A stretch of 64,000 nucleotides of DNA from Phyllobacterium calauticae (GTDB lineage: Bacteria; Pseudomonadota; Alphaproteobacteria; Rhizobiales; Rhizobiaceae): the NCBI RefSeq assembly GCF_019991125.1, contig NZ_JAGENB010000001.1:310001-374000 (forward strand). Reading direction: 5' to 3'. Within the stretch, counting starts at the first letter, position 1; each line of letters begins with the position of its first letter. Shown piece by piece: positions 16,238 through 25,559 of this stretch. Position numbers and translations under genes: made by a program. The notes under the pieces were generated by a model, which had not been told where the DNA came from, did no database searches, and saw only the letters and a program-made list of their open reading frames with translations.

Positions 16238-18634
16238 TCAGGCAAAATACGTATCGGAGATGGTGTCGGACAGCGCGCCGATTTCATGGGCGAGTTCATG
16301 CAGCTTGTCGGCTGTCAGTTCGCTGGATTCCATGATGGCAAGCTGCGTATGCAGGCGCAGCACATCCTTGGAAAAGGCGGACATATGCGCACCCGCCTCG
16401 CGCTGCGGCAAAAGATTGAACTCGGTTTTGAGCGCGTCCAGCTGGAAAATGATCGAGCGCGGATTGAGCGGATCGAGCGCCAGAAGATCGAGCACGCTCA
16501 GGCGGCCGGAATAGACGCTGTACTGCCGCCGGTGCGTCATGACGCTGTCGCCGATTTCCAGCAGCATTTCCAGCCCACCTTCCGGCGCTTCATGCCGCGA
16601 CAGGTTTGCCAGGATGCGCGCCATCTGGATGCCGCGCTCCAGCCGGCGGCCGATTTCAAGAAAACGCCAGCCGGTGAAACGATACATGTTCTCGTGCACC
16701 AGACCGGAGAACCCGGCCAGCTTGCGCAGGATGATTGTCATGGCGCGGGTGCCGTCATCGCCCTGCGACACCACCCCCTGGAACCGGTGCACGGTCTTCG
16801 ACAGATCGCGCAGCGCCAGCCAGCCATCGGGCGAAAAACGGTCGCGGATACGTCCGGCACTGAGCATTGCGCCGTCGATGGAACGCAGGAGGCCCTTGGG
16901 TATGGCTTCATCGAGATCAATGCCGAGGGGCTTGAGCTGATCGCGCATTTCCGTCAGAAGCGGCAATTCCGCATTGGCCGTCTCGGCATAGCGGGCATGG
17001 CACGCCCGCAGGATACGCGCCGTGGCTTCGGCACGTTCGATATAGCGCCCCATCCACATCAGGTTTTCCGCCGCACGGCTCGGCAGCGTGCCCGGCACAT
17101 TGCGGCGGAACGCATCGTCCTCGCGCGGCAGCAGCGTATCCTTGCGCACGGGCGCCGAACTGGTGATCCACACATCCGCTGCCTGCCCGCCGCGCTGCAT
17201 GGCAATCGCCGCCGTGTCGAGCGTGAACCCGACGCGGGCAAAACCGCCCGGCATGAAACTCCAGCCATCGCCGTGACGCGCCGCAAAGACGCGCAGGACA
17301 AAGGGCCTCGGCTCCAGCCTGCCGTCCACATAGACCGGCGTCGTCGACAGTTTGACGGCTTCCTGACCGACCAGTCCACGGCCGTCGGTTTTGAGCTTGT
17401 GCAACAGGGCCTGGCGCGCCGCATCGTCAAGGGCGGACCCCAGAACCGTGGCCTGCACGTCTTCGAACGGCAACCGGGTCGACAGCGCCGGGCCGACCAT
17501 CATCTGGTCGAGCCGGTTCATGACGTGCTGGCGTTCCTTCTCCTGGCCGCACCACCAGGTGGCGATGCTCGGCAAGGCGAGATCACGGTCGTGCAGGGCC
17601 TTCGAGATCGCAGGAAGGAAGGCCAGCAGCGCCCGGGTTTCGAGAATGCCCGATCCCAGCGCATTGACCAGCGAGACGGAACGCTGGCGCAGCGCGCCGA
17701 CCATGCCGGGGGTGCCGATCCACGAATCCGACTTCAGCTCCAGCGGGTCCATATAGGCGGCATCCATGCGCCGCCACAGAACATCGATGGGCTTGAGACC
17801 GGACACGGTGCGCACCATGACCCGGCCCTTGCTCACGGTCAGGTCGTCGCCTTCCAGCAGCATGATGCCGAGATAGCGGGCGATATAGGCGTGTTCGAAA
17901 TAGGTTTCATTGTTCGGGCCGGGCGTGAGAATGGCCGCGCGCCCTGCGGGATCGTGGATCAGGCTCTGCAGGGAATCGCGGAAATCCTTGAAGAAACCGG
18001 CAAGACGGTGAACGTTCATCGCGCCGGAAATATCCGAAAGGGCGCGGGTGGTGGCAACGCGGTTTTCCAGGGCAAACCCGGCACCCGAAGGCGCCTGCGT
18101 GCGGTCGCCCAGCACCCACCACTGGCCATTGGGTGCGCGCCCCAGCTCGAAAGCGCAGAAATGCAGGAAATGCCCGCTGGCCGGCTTGATACCGGCGACG
18201 GGATGCAGGAACTCGGGGTTCGAGGCAATCAGATCCGGCGGCAGCAGGCCATCGCGCACCAGCCGGTTGTCGCCATAGATATCGGCAACGATATCCTCCA
18301 GGAGATCGGCGCGCTGGGTCAGCCCTGACGTGATGGAGCGCCAGTCATCCTCGTTGATCAGAAGTGGAACATGGGCGAGCGGCCATTCGCGCTCCTGCGT
18401 ACCCGTCTCGTCATAGACCCGGTAGAAGACCCCCGCATCGTGCAGATACTGGTTGGCACGAGCAAAGCGGGTTGCGAGCTTGTCCGGGCCGAGGGTGTCA
18501 AGCGAACGCAGCAGCTTTTCCCAGCCGGGACGCACAGCCCCGTTGGGATCGATCATCTCGTCCGCCACGCCCTGCAGGGGCTTGTAGCCCGCGAGGAGAC
18601 CGGGGAGTGGCCGTGATTTGCTTACCTGGGACAT
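16238..18634 (-). CDS. Circularly permuted ATP-grasp protein fused to Alpha-E domain
   Basis: About 798 residues in two parts. Residues about 60-480 form the circularly permuted ATP-grasp type 2 domain (VFYRVYDETGTQ, NRLVRDGLLPPDLI, ALENRVATTRAL, GPNNETYFEHAYIARYLG, MPGGFARV). Residues about 495-795 are the helical Alpha-E domain (DUF403), starting ENLMWMGRYIERAEATARILRA. Elsewhere these are often two separate neighbouring genes. ATP-grasp enzymes join a carboxylate to an amine using ATP, so a peptide ligase role is predicted, not shown. ATG 18634 is chosen. A GAGGGGGG run that could serve as ribosome-binding site lies in the 3' arm of a long hairpin just upstream, and a TTG at 18643 is an alternative start. 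Confidence 0.88.
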   Translation of the reverse strand: MSQVSKSRPLPGLLAGYKPLQGVADEMIDPNGAVRPGWEKLLRSLDTLGPDKLATRFARANQYLHDAGVFYRVYDETGTQEREWPLAHVPLLINEDDWRSITSGLTQRADLLEDIVADIYGDNRLVRDGLLPPDLIASNPEFLHPVAGIKPASGHFLHFCAFELGRAPNGQWWVLGDRTQAPSGAGFALENRVATTRALSDISGAMNVHRLAGFFKDFRDSLQSLIHDPAGRAAILTPGPNNETYFEHAYIARYLGIMLLEGDDLTVSKGRVMVRTVSGLKPIDVLWRRMDAAYMDPLELKSDSWIGTPGMVGALRQRSVSLVNALGSGILETRALLAFLPAISKALHDRDLALPSIATWWCGQEKERQHVMNRLDQMMVGPALSTRLPFEDVQATVLGSALDDAARQALLHKLKTDGRGLVGQEAVKLSTTPVYVDGRLEPRPFVLRVFAARHGDGWSFMPGGFARVGFTLDTAAIAMQRGGQAADVWITSSAPVRKDTLLPREDDAFRRNVPGTLPSRAAENLMWMGRYIERAEATARILRACHARYAETANAELPLLTEMRDQLKPLGIDLDEAIPKGLLRSIDGAMLSAGRIRDRFSPDGWLALRDLSKTVHRFQGVVSQGDDGTRAMTIILRKLAGFSGLVHENMYRFTGWRFLEIGRRLERGIQMARILANLSRHEAPEGGLEMLLEIGDSVMTHRRQYSVYSGRLSVLDLLALDPLNPRSIIFQLDALKTEFNLLPQREAGAHMSAFSKDVLRLHTQLAIMESSELTADKLHELAHEIGALSDTISDTYFA

Positions 18635-18645
18635 TGGTTTCAATA

Positions 18646-18717
18646 CCCCCCTCTGCCCTGCCGTGCTCCGGGGCGAGCCACGGGTCTCGCCCCGGAGCCC
18701 GGTAGCCCAGAGGGGGG
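18646..18717 (-). other. Long nested hairpin in the operon leader of the ATP-grasp gene
   Basis: The outer arms CCCCCCTCTG (18646-18655) and CAGAGGGGGG (18708-18717) pair perfectly, and inside them a 13-bp perfect stem (18665-18677 with 18686-18698) closes an 8-nt loop. It sits in the 114-bp gap between the DUF2126 gene and the ATP-grasp gene. In the mRNA the 3' outer arm is the G run nearest the downstream start, so folding would hide the ribosome-binding site. Alternatives are an RNA-processing site or a partial terminator. Confidence 0.6.
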
Positions 18718-18748
18718 CGAAATCTCTCTTTGCATCAATCCCACAATC

Positions 18749-21700
18749 TCAATGCCTCGGCCTTCTCAGATCAAGGGTCATCGGAAATTCCCCCGATGGC
18801 TGTTCCCTGCGCAATTCATATCCGCCGGCCGTATGGCCGCGCGGCTCGAAACGCGCCAGCCGGCGCGCCTCGGCCTCGTTCGAATTGACCGGGAACGTAT
18901 CATAGCTGCGCCCGCCGGGGTGTGCGACATGATAGACGCAACCGCCGATCGCCCGTTGCGACCACTGGTCGTAAATGTCAAAAACCAGCGGCGTGTTGAC
19001 CGGGATCATCGGATGCAGGCCGGAGCGCGGCTGCCACGCCTTGTAGCGCACGCCGGCAACCGCCGTGCCCTGTCTGTCGGTCATCTTCAGCGGCACCTCG
19101 CGCCCGTTGCAGGCCACGCTGTAGCGGGCCGGATTGAAGCCGTCGACCTTGACCTGCAGCCGTTCCACCGAGGAATCGACGAAGCGCACCGTGCCGCCGA
19201 TGGCACCCTGCTCACCCATCACATGCCATGGCTCCAGCGCCTGCCGGATTTCCAGTTTCACACCCTCATTCTCGATTTCTCCGCAGAAGGGGAAGCGGAA
19301 TTCCAGCTGGGCCTCGAACCATTCCGGGCGGAAATCAAAGCCGTTCTCGCGCAAATCGGCGAGAACATCGAGGAAATCCTGCCAGACATAGGCCGGCAGC
19401 ATGAAACGGTCATGCAGCGCCGTGCCCCAGCGGACGAAACTGCCCTGAATCGGATTGTTCCAGAACCGGGCAATCAGCGCGCGGATCAGCAATTGCTGGG
19501 CAAGGCTCATGCGCGCATTGGGCGGCATCTCGAAACCGCGGAACTCGACCAGCCCGAGCCTGCCGGTCGGACCATCGGGCGAGAACAGCTTGTCGATGCA
19601 GATTTCCGAGCGATGCGTGTTGCCGGTGACATCCACCAGCAGATTGCGGAACAGCCGGTCGACCAGCCAGGGCAAAGGCGGCGTGCCCTCGCCCGGCCGG
19701 GGCACCTGCGAGAGGGCAATCTCCAGCTCGTAGAGACTGTCATGCCGCGCCTCGTCGATGCGCGGTGCCTGGCTGGTCGGCCCGATGAACAGGCCGGAGA
19801 ACAGGTAGGACAGCGACGGATGCCGCTGCCAGTGCAGGACAAGGCTTTTCAACAGATCAGGACGGCGCAGGAACGGGCTGTTGGCGGGTGTTTCGCCACC
19901 GACCACCACATGGTTGCCGCCGCCGGTACCGGTATGGCGGCCATCGATCATGAACTTGTCGGCACCGAGCCGCGTCTGGCGGGCTTCTTCGTAGATTGCC
20001 GTTGTCGTTGCCACGCAGTCGCGCCAATTGGCCGCCGGATGGATATTCACCTCGATCACACCGGGATCGGGTGCAACGCGGATAACGTTGATGCGATGAT
20101 CCTGCGGCGGGCTGTAACCTTCGATGTGAACCGGCAGCCCAAGCTTGTGTGCCGCAGCTTCCGCCGCCGCAACCAGTTCCAGATAGTCCTCGAGCGCCTC
20201 CACCGGCGGCATGAACACGCTGAGGCGCCCGTCCCGCGGCTCGACCGATATGGCGGTGCGCACGGCCCCGCCGATTTCCCCCAGTTCCTGCTCGACCCGC
20301 TCCTGCTGGTTGCCTTCGTCCGCGGTGAAAGAGGCAACCGCCAGGATGTTCTCACGCGCCTGCGGTGCCGGGTCCGGCAGCGCCCCGCGATCCACCGACG
20401 GATCGACCGGCACGATATAGGGATATTCCGAGGCCGGAACATGCGGCAGGGCGCCGAGCGGCAGGCGGTATCCGACGGGTGAATCCCCCGGCACCAGGAA
20501 CAGCTTGCCGCGCCGCGTCTTCCATTTTTCGCTACGCCAGCGCGGGCCGGAGGCCTGGCTGTTCCAGCGCTGCACCGGCAGGACAAAACCGCTCGGCTCG
20601 GTCAGGCCCCGCTCGAAAACCCGGGCGATGCGGCTGCGCTCTTCCGGATCCTTGAGCCTGGAGTTGGACGGATCGACATTGTCGGGAAGATTGCCCTCCT
20701 TGATGATCCATTCCGCCGGATCTTCGTAGGCGGGTGCCACCATCTCTTCTTCAACGCCAAGCTCCTGCGCCAACGCGACGAGGAGTTTTCCGGCATCTTC
20801 CGGCTTGACGTCAGCCTTGCCGTTCTCCGGCGCGATCAGGTCGGGATTGACCCAGATCGGCTTGCCGTCCTTGCGCCAGTAAAGCGAGAACGTCCAGCGC
20901 GGCAGGCTCTCGCCCGGATACCACTTGCCCTGCCCGTAGTGCAGAAAACCACCCGGCGCAAAACGCTCGCGCAGCCGCCGGATCAGCTTGTCGGCCTTTT
21001 CGCGCTTGGTCGGCCCGACCGCATCGGTGTTCCATTCGCCCGATTCGAAATCATCGATGGACACGAATGTGGGCTCGCCGCCCATGGTCAGGCGCACATC
21101 GCGTTCGTTCAGGATCGCGTCCACCTTTTCGCCGAGCGCATCGAGCGCATTCCAGGATTCGTCGGAAAACGGTTTTGTGATGCGGGGGTGCTCGGATACG
21201 CGCGTCACGCGCATATCGAAACCGAATTCCACATTGGCGAATTCCGCCATGCCGGAAATCGGTGCGGCATTGCGGTAATGCGGGGTGGCGGCAAGCGGTA
21301 CGTGGCTTTCGCCGGTCAGAAGCCCGGAGGTGGGGTCGAGGCCGATCCAGCCCGCCCCCGGCAGATAGACTTCGCACCAGGCATGCAGATCGGTGAAATC
21401 CTTGTCCGTTCCGGCGGGACCATCGATGGCGACAAGATCAGGCTTCAGCTGGATGAGATAGCCGGAGACGAACCGTGCGGCAAAACCGAGATTACGCAAC
21501 ACCTGCACTAGCAGCCAGCTTGAATCCCGGCACGATCCCGAGCGCAGGTTCAAGGTGGCGTCCGGCTCCTGAACCCCGGTTTCCATGCGGATGACATAGC
21601 CGATCTCGCGCTGGATACGTGCGTTGAGATCGACGACGAAATTCACCGTGTTCGTCGGGCTGCGATCGATGGTTGCAAGGAAAGCCGAAACCAGCGGTCC

Positions 21701-22069
21701 GGCCGGTTCCGGTTTCATATAGATCGACAGGTCGTCGCTGATCTCTTCGGGATAGCTGAACGGCCATGTTTCGGCGACCGGTTCGACGAAGAAATCGAAT
21801 GGATTATAGACGGTCATATCAGCGACGAGATCGACCTCGATCTTCAGCTCCGTCACCGGTTCGGGAAAGACGAAGCGGGCGAGGAAATTACCGTAGGGAT
21901 CCTGCTGCAGGTTGACGAAATGATTGGCCGGACTGACTTTCAGGGAATGGCTGAGAACTTTTGTCCGGGAATGGGGTGCCGGCTGGAGCCGGATGATCTG
22001 CGGCCCGAGCATGATGGGCCGGTCATACCGGTAATGCGTCAGATGATAGACTGCTGCGTGAATTGCCAT
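18749..22069 (-). CDS. Transglutaminase fused to DUF2126 (predicted amidoligase-like) protein
   Basis: A large 1106-residue cytosolic protein, first gene of the operon. Residues about 1-320 are a transglutaminase module: beta domain ([17 protein letters not shown]), Cys in SGSCRDSSW, His in DLHAWCEVY, Asp in LDPTSG. The remainder, about 330-1105, is DUF2126, with landmarks [55 protein letters not shown] and [17 protein letters not shown]2126 has been related in comparative-genomic work to glutamine-synthetase-like carboxylate-amine ligases, and the HTGTGGGNH and glutamate-rich segments fit a metal/ATP site; this is prediction. It diverges from the cobalamin-riboswitch transcript. The family is usually about 1100 residues, so this copy is full length. 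Confidence 0.88.
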   Translation of the reverse strand: MAIHAAVYHLTHYRYDRPIMLGPQIIRLQPAPHSRTKVLSHSLKVSPANHFVNLQQDPYGNFLARFVFPEPVTELKIEVDLVADMTVYNPFDFFVEPVAETWPFSYPEEISDDLSIYMKPEPAGPLVSAFLATIDRSPTNTVNFVVDLNARIQREIGYVIRMETGVQEPDATLNLRSGSCRDSSWLLVQVLRNLGFAARFVSGYLIQLKPDLVAIDGPAGTDKDFTDLHAWCEVYLPGAGWIGLDPTSGLLTGESHVPLAATPHYRNAAPISGMAEFANVEFGFDMRVTRVSEHPRITKPFSDESWNALDALGEKVDAILNERDVRLTMGGEPTFVSIDDFESGEWNTDAVGPTKREKADKLIRRLRERFAPGGFLHYGQGKWYPGESLPRWTFSLYWRKDGKPIWVNPDLIAPENGKADVKPEDAGKLLVALAQELGVEEEMVAPAYEDPAEWIIKEGNLPDNVDPSNSRLKDPEERSRIARVFERGLTEPSGFVLPVQRWNSQASGPRWRSEKWKTRRGKLFLVPGDSPVGYRLPLGALPHVPASEYPYIVPVDPSVDRGALPDPAPQARENILAVASFTADEGNQQERVEQELGEIGGAVRTAISVEPRDGRLSVFMPPVEALEDYLELVAAAEAAAHKLGLPVHIEGYSPPQDHRINVIRVAPDPGVIEVNIHPAANWRDCVATTTAIYEEARQTRLGADKFMIDGRHTGTGGGNHVVVGGETPANSPFLRRPDLLKSLVLHWQRHPSLSYLFSGLFIGPTSQAPRIDEARHDSLYELEIALSQVPRPGEGTPPLPWLVDRLFRNLLVDVTGNTHRSEICIDKLFSPDGPTGRLGLVEFRGFEMPPNARMSLAQQLLIRALIARFWNNPIQGSFVRWGTALHDRFMLPAYVWQDFLDVLADLRENGFDFRPEWFEAQLEFRFPFCGEIENEGVKLEIRQALEPWHVMGEQGAIGGTVRFVDSSVERLQVKVDGFNPARYSVACNGREVPLKMTDRQGTAVAGVRYKAWQPRSGLHPMIPVNTPLVFDIYDQWSQRAIGGCVYHVAHPGGRSYDTFPVNSNEAEARRLARFEPRGHTAGGYELRREQPSGEFPMTLDLRRPRH

Positions 22070-22204
22070 ATCGCCTCAAAAGTCTGATTCAAAAAAAACC
22101 GCGGTTCCACAAATGCTCCCCGCACTCTAACGAGTTACCGGCCAATTGAAATCTTTCATTTGCCAAAAATTTTGGCAGCAGCAAAAATTGCCGCATAAAC
22201 GTGC

Positions 22205-22233
22205 TTGCAACTGCGCGGCTGGCCGCATAGCAT
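22205..22233 (+). promoter_or_regulatory. Probable sigma-70-type promoter for the riboswitch transcript
   Basis: TTGCAA at 22205-22210 and TAGCAT at 22228-22233 are separated by 17 bp. Transcription would then start around 22240, which is where the cobalamin aptamer begins. The rest of 22070-22204 is AT-rich and presumably also holds the promoter of the divergent DUF2126 operon. Confidence 0.4.
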
Positions 22234-22240
22234 CCGCGCC

Positions 22241-22424
22241 GATGGTTTCTTCCGCACGACAACGCGGGAGATGAAAAGGGAACACGGTGAGGCGTACCCA
22301 AAAGGGACCGAGACCGTGGCTGCCCCCGCAACTGTAAGCGGTGAGCGATGCCTGACATGCCACTGACCGGAAGGTCGGGAAGGCAAGGCGAAGCTGAGAC
22401 CCGCGAGCCAGGAGACCTGCCATC
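22241..22424 (+). promoter_or_regulatory. Cobalamin (adenosylcobalamin) riboswitch aptamer
   Basis: The conserved core is unmistakable: GGGAACACGGTG, the central CCCCCGCAACTGTAAGCG, GCCACTGACCGGAAGGTCGGGAAGGC (read as CACTG, then a hairpin, then GGGAAGGC), and the B12 box GAGCCAGGAGACCTGCC at 22405-22421. GATGG (22241-22245) pairs with CCATC (22420-22424) to close P1. It should shut down the downstream transcript when cobalamin is plentiful. A CGGGAG/CTCCCG pair in the following 50 bases may be part of the expression platform. The first open frame after it is a 28-codon ORF at 22545; the corrinoid-type ABC genes come later. Confidence 0.95.
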
Positions 22425-22544
22425 TCATCTACAATTCGAACCGGACGGGGTGTGCCGGGAGCGATGCGATGTCCTCTCCCGCATTGTCGCGATGGTGCAT
22501 TGGCCGCGTTCCCCTAACCTTTGTCCACAAGGCAAGGCACCGGC

Positions 22545-22631
22545 ATGACCACGCCAATACCCGACCACCAGATTATCGTCTGCACCCCGTGCAAGACCGC
22601 CGGCGGCCTGCCGCGGCCGGAGCAGCCATGA
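22545..22631 (+). pseudogene. 28-codon ORF after the riboswitch; possible remnant of a COG5469/DUF1636 gene
   Basis: ATG at 22545 opens a 28-codon frame ending TGA, with the peptide containing IIVCTPCKTAGGLPRPEQP. The CxxC and the following proline-rich bend resemble the N-terminus of the small predicted metal-binding proteins (COG5469/DUF1636) that often follow cobalamin riboswitches ahead of cobW-cobN in rhizobia. Those proteins are over 100 residues, so this would be a truncated remnant. It could instead be a leader peptide or chance. The ribosome-binding site is weak. Confidence 0.35.
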
Positions 22632-22642
22632 CATATCGGGTA

Positions 22643-22670
22643 TTGACCAATGTTATAACGTTACTATACG
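22643..22670 (+). promoter_or_regulatory. Second promoter with a Zur-like operator in its spacer
   Basis: TTGACC (22643-22648) and TATACG (22665-22670) form a promoter with a 16-bp spacer. Between them ATGTTATAACGTTAC (22650-22664) matches 13 of 15 positions of the Agrobacterium Zur box as I recall it (ATGTTATTACATTAC). A repressor here would block RNA polymerase directly. This places the ABC importer under a metal-type control separate from the riboswitch upstream. Both the box identity and the promoter are inferred. Confidence 0.5.
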
Positions 22671-22757
22671 ACAGCGAAGCGTCCGCGATGACGCGACGAC
22701 GTTTACCGGTTGGGATTTGACACCATGTGCCTTGCCTGCAGTCACGGATATCCGCCC

Positions 22758-23564
22758 ATGAGCCATGTCGCCCTGCGTGCCGACGAGGTGACGTTCCGCA
22801 CAGCCGGCCAGACGCTGGTGGATGAGGTATCGCTCGACATCGTGCGCGGCGCGCGTCTTGCCATTATCGGGCCGAATGGCGCCGGGAAATCCACACTTTT
22901 GCGCATGCTGGCCGGGCTGTTGCGCCCCTCCTCCGGCAGCATCCATCTCGACGGTACGGCAATAGACCGGCTGCCGCCGAAGGAACGGGCCAGGAGATTT
23001 GCCTTTGTCGGCCAGACCGACATGCCGGACCCGCAATTGCTGGTTGACGATTATGTATCCCTTGGCCGCATTCCGCACACCGGCACCCTGACCAAGGCGA
23101 AAGACCGGGATATCGTGACGGAAGCCCTGCTCCGCGCCGGCATCGCCGCGTTTTCGCGCCGTCCCATCGGCTCGCTCTCCGGCGGCGAAAGGCAGCGCGT
23201 GCAGCTGGCGCGCGCCATCGCCCAGCAGCCTGACATCCTGTTTCTCGACGAACCCACCAATCACCTCGACCCGAAGGCGCGCAGCGAATTGCTGGCGCTC
23301 GTCGCCGGTCTCGACGTGACGACCATCGCGGTGCTGCACGACCTGCCGCTGGTGGCGCCGTTTGCCACCCACGTCGCCGTCATGCATGCCGCCCAGCTCG
23401 TCGCCGCCGGCACACCCGACGAAACGCTGACGCCGCGCATCGTCAGCGATGTCTTCGATCTCGATGTCCTGCGCCTGCGTCATCCCTCGCAGGATCGCGA
23501 TCTCATGGTGTTCGAAGCACCCGGACCAACCACAAAACAAACTGCTCAGCTACGGAGAATTTGA
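22758..23564 (+). CDS. FecCD/BtuCD-type ABC importer ATP-binding protein
   Basis: A 268-residue ATPase of the iron-siderophore/heme/cobalamin importer class: Walker A GPNGAGKST, signature LSGGERQR, Walker B ILFLDEPTNHLD, switch His in VLHDLPLV. Start choice is uncertain: ATG 22758 gives the normal short lead into the first strand, while ATG 22725 (adding a CLAC motif) and TTG 22710 are in frame. It is first of three genes (ATPase, binding protein, permease) and overlaps the next start by one base. The cobalamin riboswitch upstream suggests a corrinoid; the Zur-like box suggests a metal or metal complex. Confidence 0.9.
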   Translation: MSHVALRADEVTFRTAGQTLVDEVSLDIVRGARLAIIGPNGAGKSTLLRMLAGLLRPSSGSIHLDGTAIDRLPPKERARRFAFVGQTDMPDPQLLVDDYVSLGRIPHTGTLTKAKDRDIVTEALLRAGIAAFSRRPIGSLSGGERQRVQLARAIAQQPDILFLDEPTNHLDPKARSELLALVAGLDVTTIAVLHDLPLVAPFATHVAVMHAAQLVAAGTPDETLTPRIVSDVFDLDVLRLRHPSQDRDLMVFEAPGPTTKQTAQLRRI

Positions 23565-24511
23565 TGAAAAGAATGCTGCTCGCCCTCGCCTTGTCGGCGC
23601 TGTCCGCCCCCGCATGGGCGTTTCCCGTGACGGTCGACAGTTGCGGCAAGCCCGTCACCTTCGAGGCCGCGCCCAAGCGTGCGGTCATCCAGGACATCAA
23701 CATGAGCGAAATGGCCTTCGCCCTGCACCTGCAATCCTCGATGGTCGGGGTTTCGGGCATTACCGGCTGGTACAAGCTGGACGACGCGTTCAAGAAGCAG
23801 CTGGGCGCCATTCCCGAGCTTGCGCCAAAATATCCGACCCTTGAAAATCTCATTGCTGCGGAACCGGATTTCTTCTTCGCTGGCTGGAATTACGGCATGA
23901 AGCCGGGCGGTGAGGTCACCCCCGACACGCTGGCGCCGCACGGCATCAAGACGCTTGAACTGACCGAAAGCTGCATCCATCTCGACAAGTCCCGGCCCGC
24001 CGCCACCATGGACCTGCTCTATGGCGACATGGAAAAGCTCGGCAAGATTTTCGATAGGGAAGACGAGGCAAATAAACTCGTCAGCGGCTGGAAGACAGAA
24101 CTTGCGGCGATCAAGACAAAGATCGGCGACAAGAGCGGCACCCGCGTCTTCCTCTACGATTCCGGCGAGGACAAGCCGTTCACAGCGGGCAAGTTCGCCA
24201 TTCCCACGGCGATGATCAGCGAAGCTGGCGGCACCAATATCATGGCCGATCTCGACACCAGCTGGGGCACCACCTCGTGGGAAACCGTGGCGACGCGCAA
24301 TCCGGAATTCCTCGTTCTCCTCGATTATCAGGATGATGCGGGTTACCAGAAGCTGCTCGACTTCCTCAAATCGCATCCGGCAATGAAGGAAACCGACGCC
24401 GTCAAGAACAACCGCTTCGTCGCCCTGCGCTATGCGGAACTGACGCCCGGACCGGCCAATATCGAGGCCATCGCCAAGATGGCCAAGGCCATGCATCCGG
24501 AAGCATTCTGA
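23564..24511 (+). CDS. Periplasmic binding protein of the BtuF/FecB (class III) family
   Basis: A 315-residue protein with an N-terminal signal peptide (MKRMLLALALSALSAPAWA) and the cluster III binding-protein body: KPVTFEAAPKRAVIQDINMSE, then a long backbone helix, then a second lobe. The pieces PTLENLIAAEPDFFFAG and MISEAGGTNIMADLD match BtuF/FhuD-type proteins. GGAG lies seven bases before ATG 23564. The N-terminal mature region begins VDSCGKPV. The ligand is likely a corrinoid or metal chelate judged by regulation. No TonB-dependent receptor gene is adjacent. Confidence 0.88.
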   Translation: MKRMLLALALSALSAPAWAFPVTVDSCGKPVTFEAAPKRAVIQDINMSEMAFALHLQSSMVGVSGITGWYKLDDAFKKQLGAIPELAPKYPTLENLIAAEPDFFFAGWNYGMKPGGEVTPDTLAPHGIKTLELTESCIHLDKSRPAATMDLLYGDMEKLGKIFDREDEANKLVSGWKTELAAIKTKIGDKSGTRVFLYDSGEDKPFTAGKFAIPTAMISEAGGTNIMADLDTSWGTTSWETVATRNPEFLVLLDYQDDAGYQKLLDFLKSHPAMKETDAVKNNRFVALRYAELTPGPANIEAIAKMAKAMHPEAF

Positions 24512-25531
24512 GTGCATCTGCCTTTCCGTCAGCATCTGACACTCATGACGGGGGTGATGGCCATTCTGGCCCTCGCCCTCGTGTCGATTGCCTATGGGGC
24601 AACGGTCATTCCGCTCGGCGATGTCCTGCGCGCCCTCGCCCATGCCACCGGCCTCTCCGATATGGCCGTTGGCGGCCCTGTCGGCAAGATCATCGTCGAC
24701 CTGCGCCTGCCGAGGGTCATCCTTGCCATCTGCGTGGGCGCGGGGCTTGGCATCATCGGCGCACTGCTGCAGACCGTCACCCGCAACGATCTCGCCGATC
24801 CGTTCCTGTTCGGCCTTTCCAATGGTGCGGCGGCGGGAGCAGTCTCGGTGATTACCGTCATCGGCGACCGCTTCGGCATCTGGACGCTGCCGATTGCCGC
24901 CTTCAGCGGCGGCATGCTGGCGGCCATCGTCGTGCTGATGCTGGTGCGGCGCGTGCAGGGACAGGGGCCGGAACGGCTGATCCTGGCGGGCCTTGCCGTC
25001 TCGTTCCTGTTTGCTGCGCTGACCAATTACATGGTGTTTGCCGGCGACCAGCGCGCCGCGCATTCGGTGATGTTCTGGACGCTCGGCGGCCTCGGTCTTG
25101 CCCGCTGGGAGAACCTGCCGCTCGCTCTCACCGGGCTTGCCGCCATCCTGGTCTACGCATTGTACAACCACCGCAATCTCGATGCCCTGCTGGCGGGCGA
25201 AAACACGGCGGAAAGCCTTGGCATAAGGGTGACGCGCCTTCGCAACACGGTGTTCATCGTCTGCGCCTTCTCCACCGCGATCTTTGTCTCGGTGGCGGGC
25301 GTCATCGGCTTTGTCGGCCTGATGATTCCGCACATTGCCCGGCGTTTTTCCGGGCAGCTGCATGCGGGATTGATCGTCACCTGCGCCGTGCTCGGTGCCC
25401 TGCTGATCCTGCTCAGCGACCTCGCGGCCCGTCTGCTGCTGGCGCCGCAGGAATTGCCCATCGGTATCGTTACCAGTTCAATCGGCGCGTTTTTTGTGGT
25501 GACGATCCTGTTGAGGAAGCGGCCGGGGTAA
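24512..25531 (+). CDS. FecCD/BtuC-family ABC permease
   Basis: A 339-residue permease with about ten hydrophobic helices. Landmarks are DLRLPRVILAICVGAGLGIIGALLQ (start of the FecCD core), NDLADPFLFGLSNGAA, and near the C-terminus FVGLMIPHIARRF, the cytoplasmic coupling helix. GTG at 24512 follows directly on the TGA of the binding-protein gene. A 31-bp inverted repeat 28 bp after its stop may serve as terminator. Confidence 0.9.
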   Translation: MHLPFRQHLTLMTGVMAILALALVSIAYGATVIPLGDVLRALAHATGLSDMAVGGPVGKIIVDLRLPRVILAICVGAGLGIIGALLQTVTRNDLADPFLFGLSNGAAAGAVSVITVIGDRFGIWTLPIAAFSGGMLAAIVVLMLVRRVQGQGPERLILAGLAVSFLFAALTNYMVFAGDQRAAHSVMFWTLGGLGLARWENLPLALTGLAAILVYALYNHRNLDALLAGENTAESLGIRVTRLRNTVFIVCAFSTAIFVSVAGVIGFVGLMIPHIARRFSGQLHAGLIVTCAVLGALLILLSDLAARLLLAPQELPIGIVTSSIGAFFVVTILLRKRPG

Positions 25532-25559
25532 CTGGTTGTCGGATTGCAGGGAGCATCGT

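Noticed and set aside
23546-25363. A 605-codon frame on the minus strand opposite the ABC importer genes
   Set aside because: His/Arg/Gln/Asp-rich low-information translation typical of antisense frames in high-GC DNA; the plus strand codes for intact binding protein and permease.
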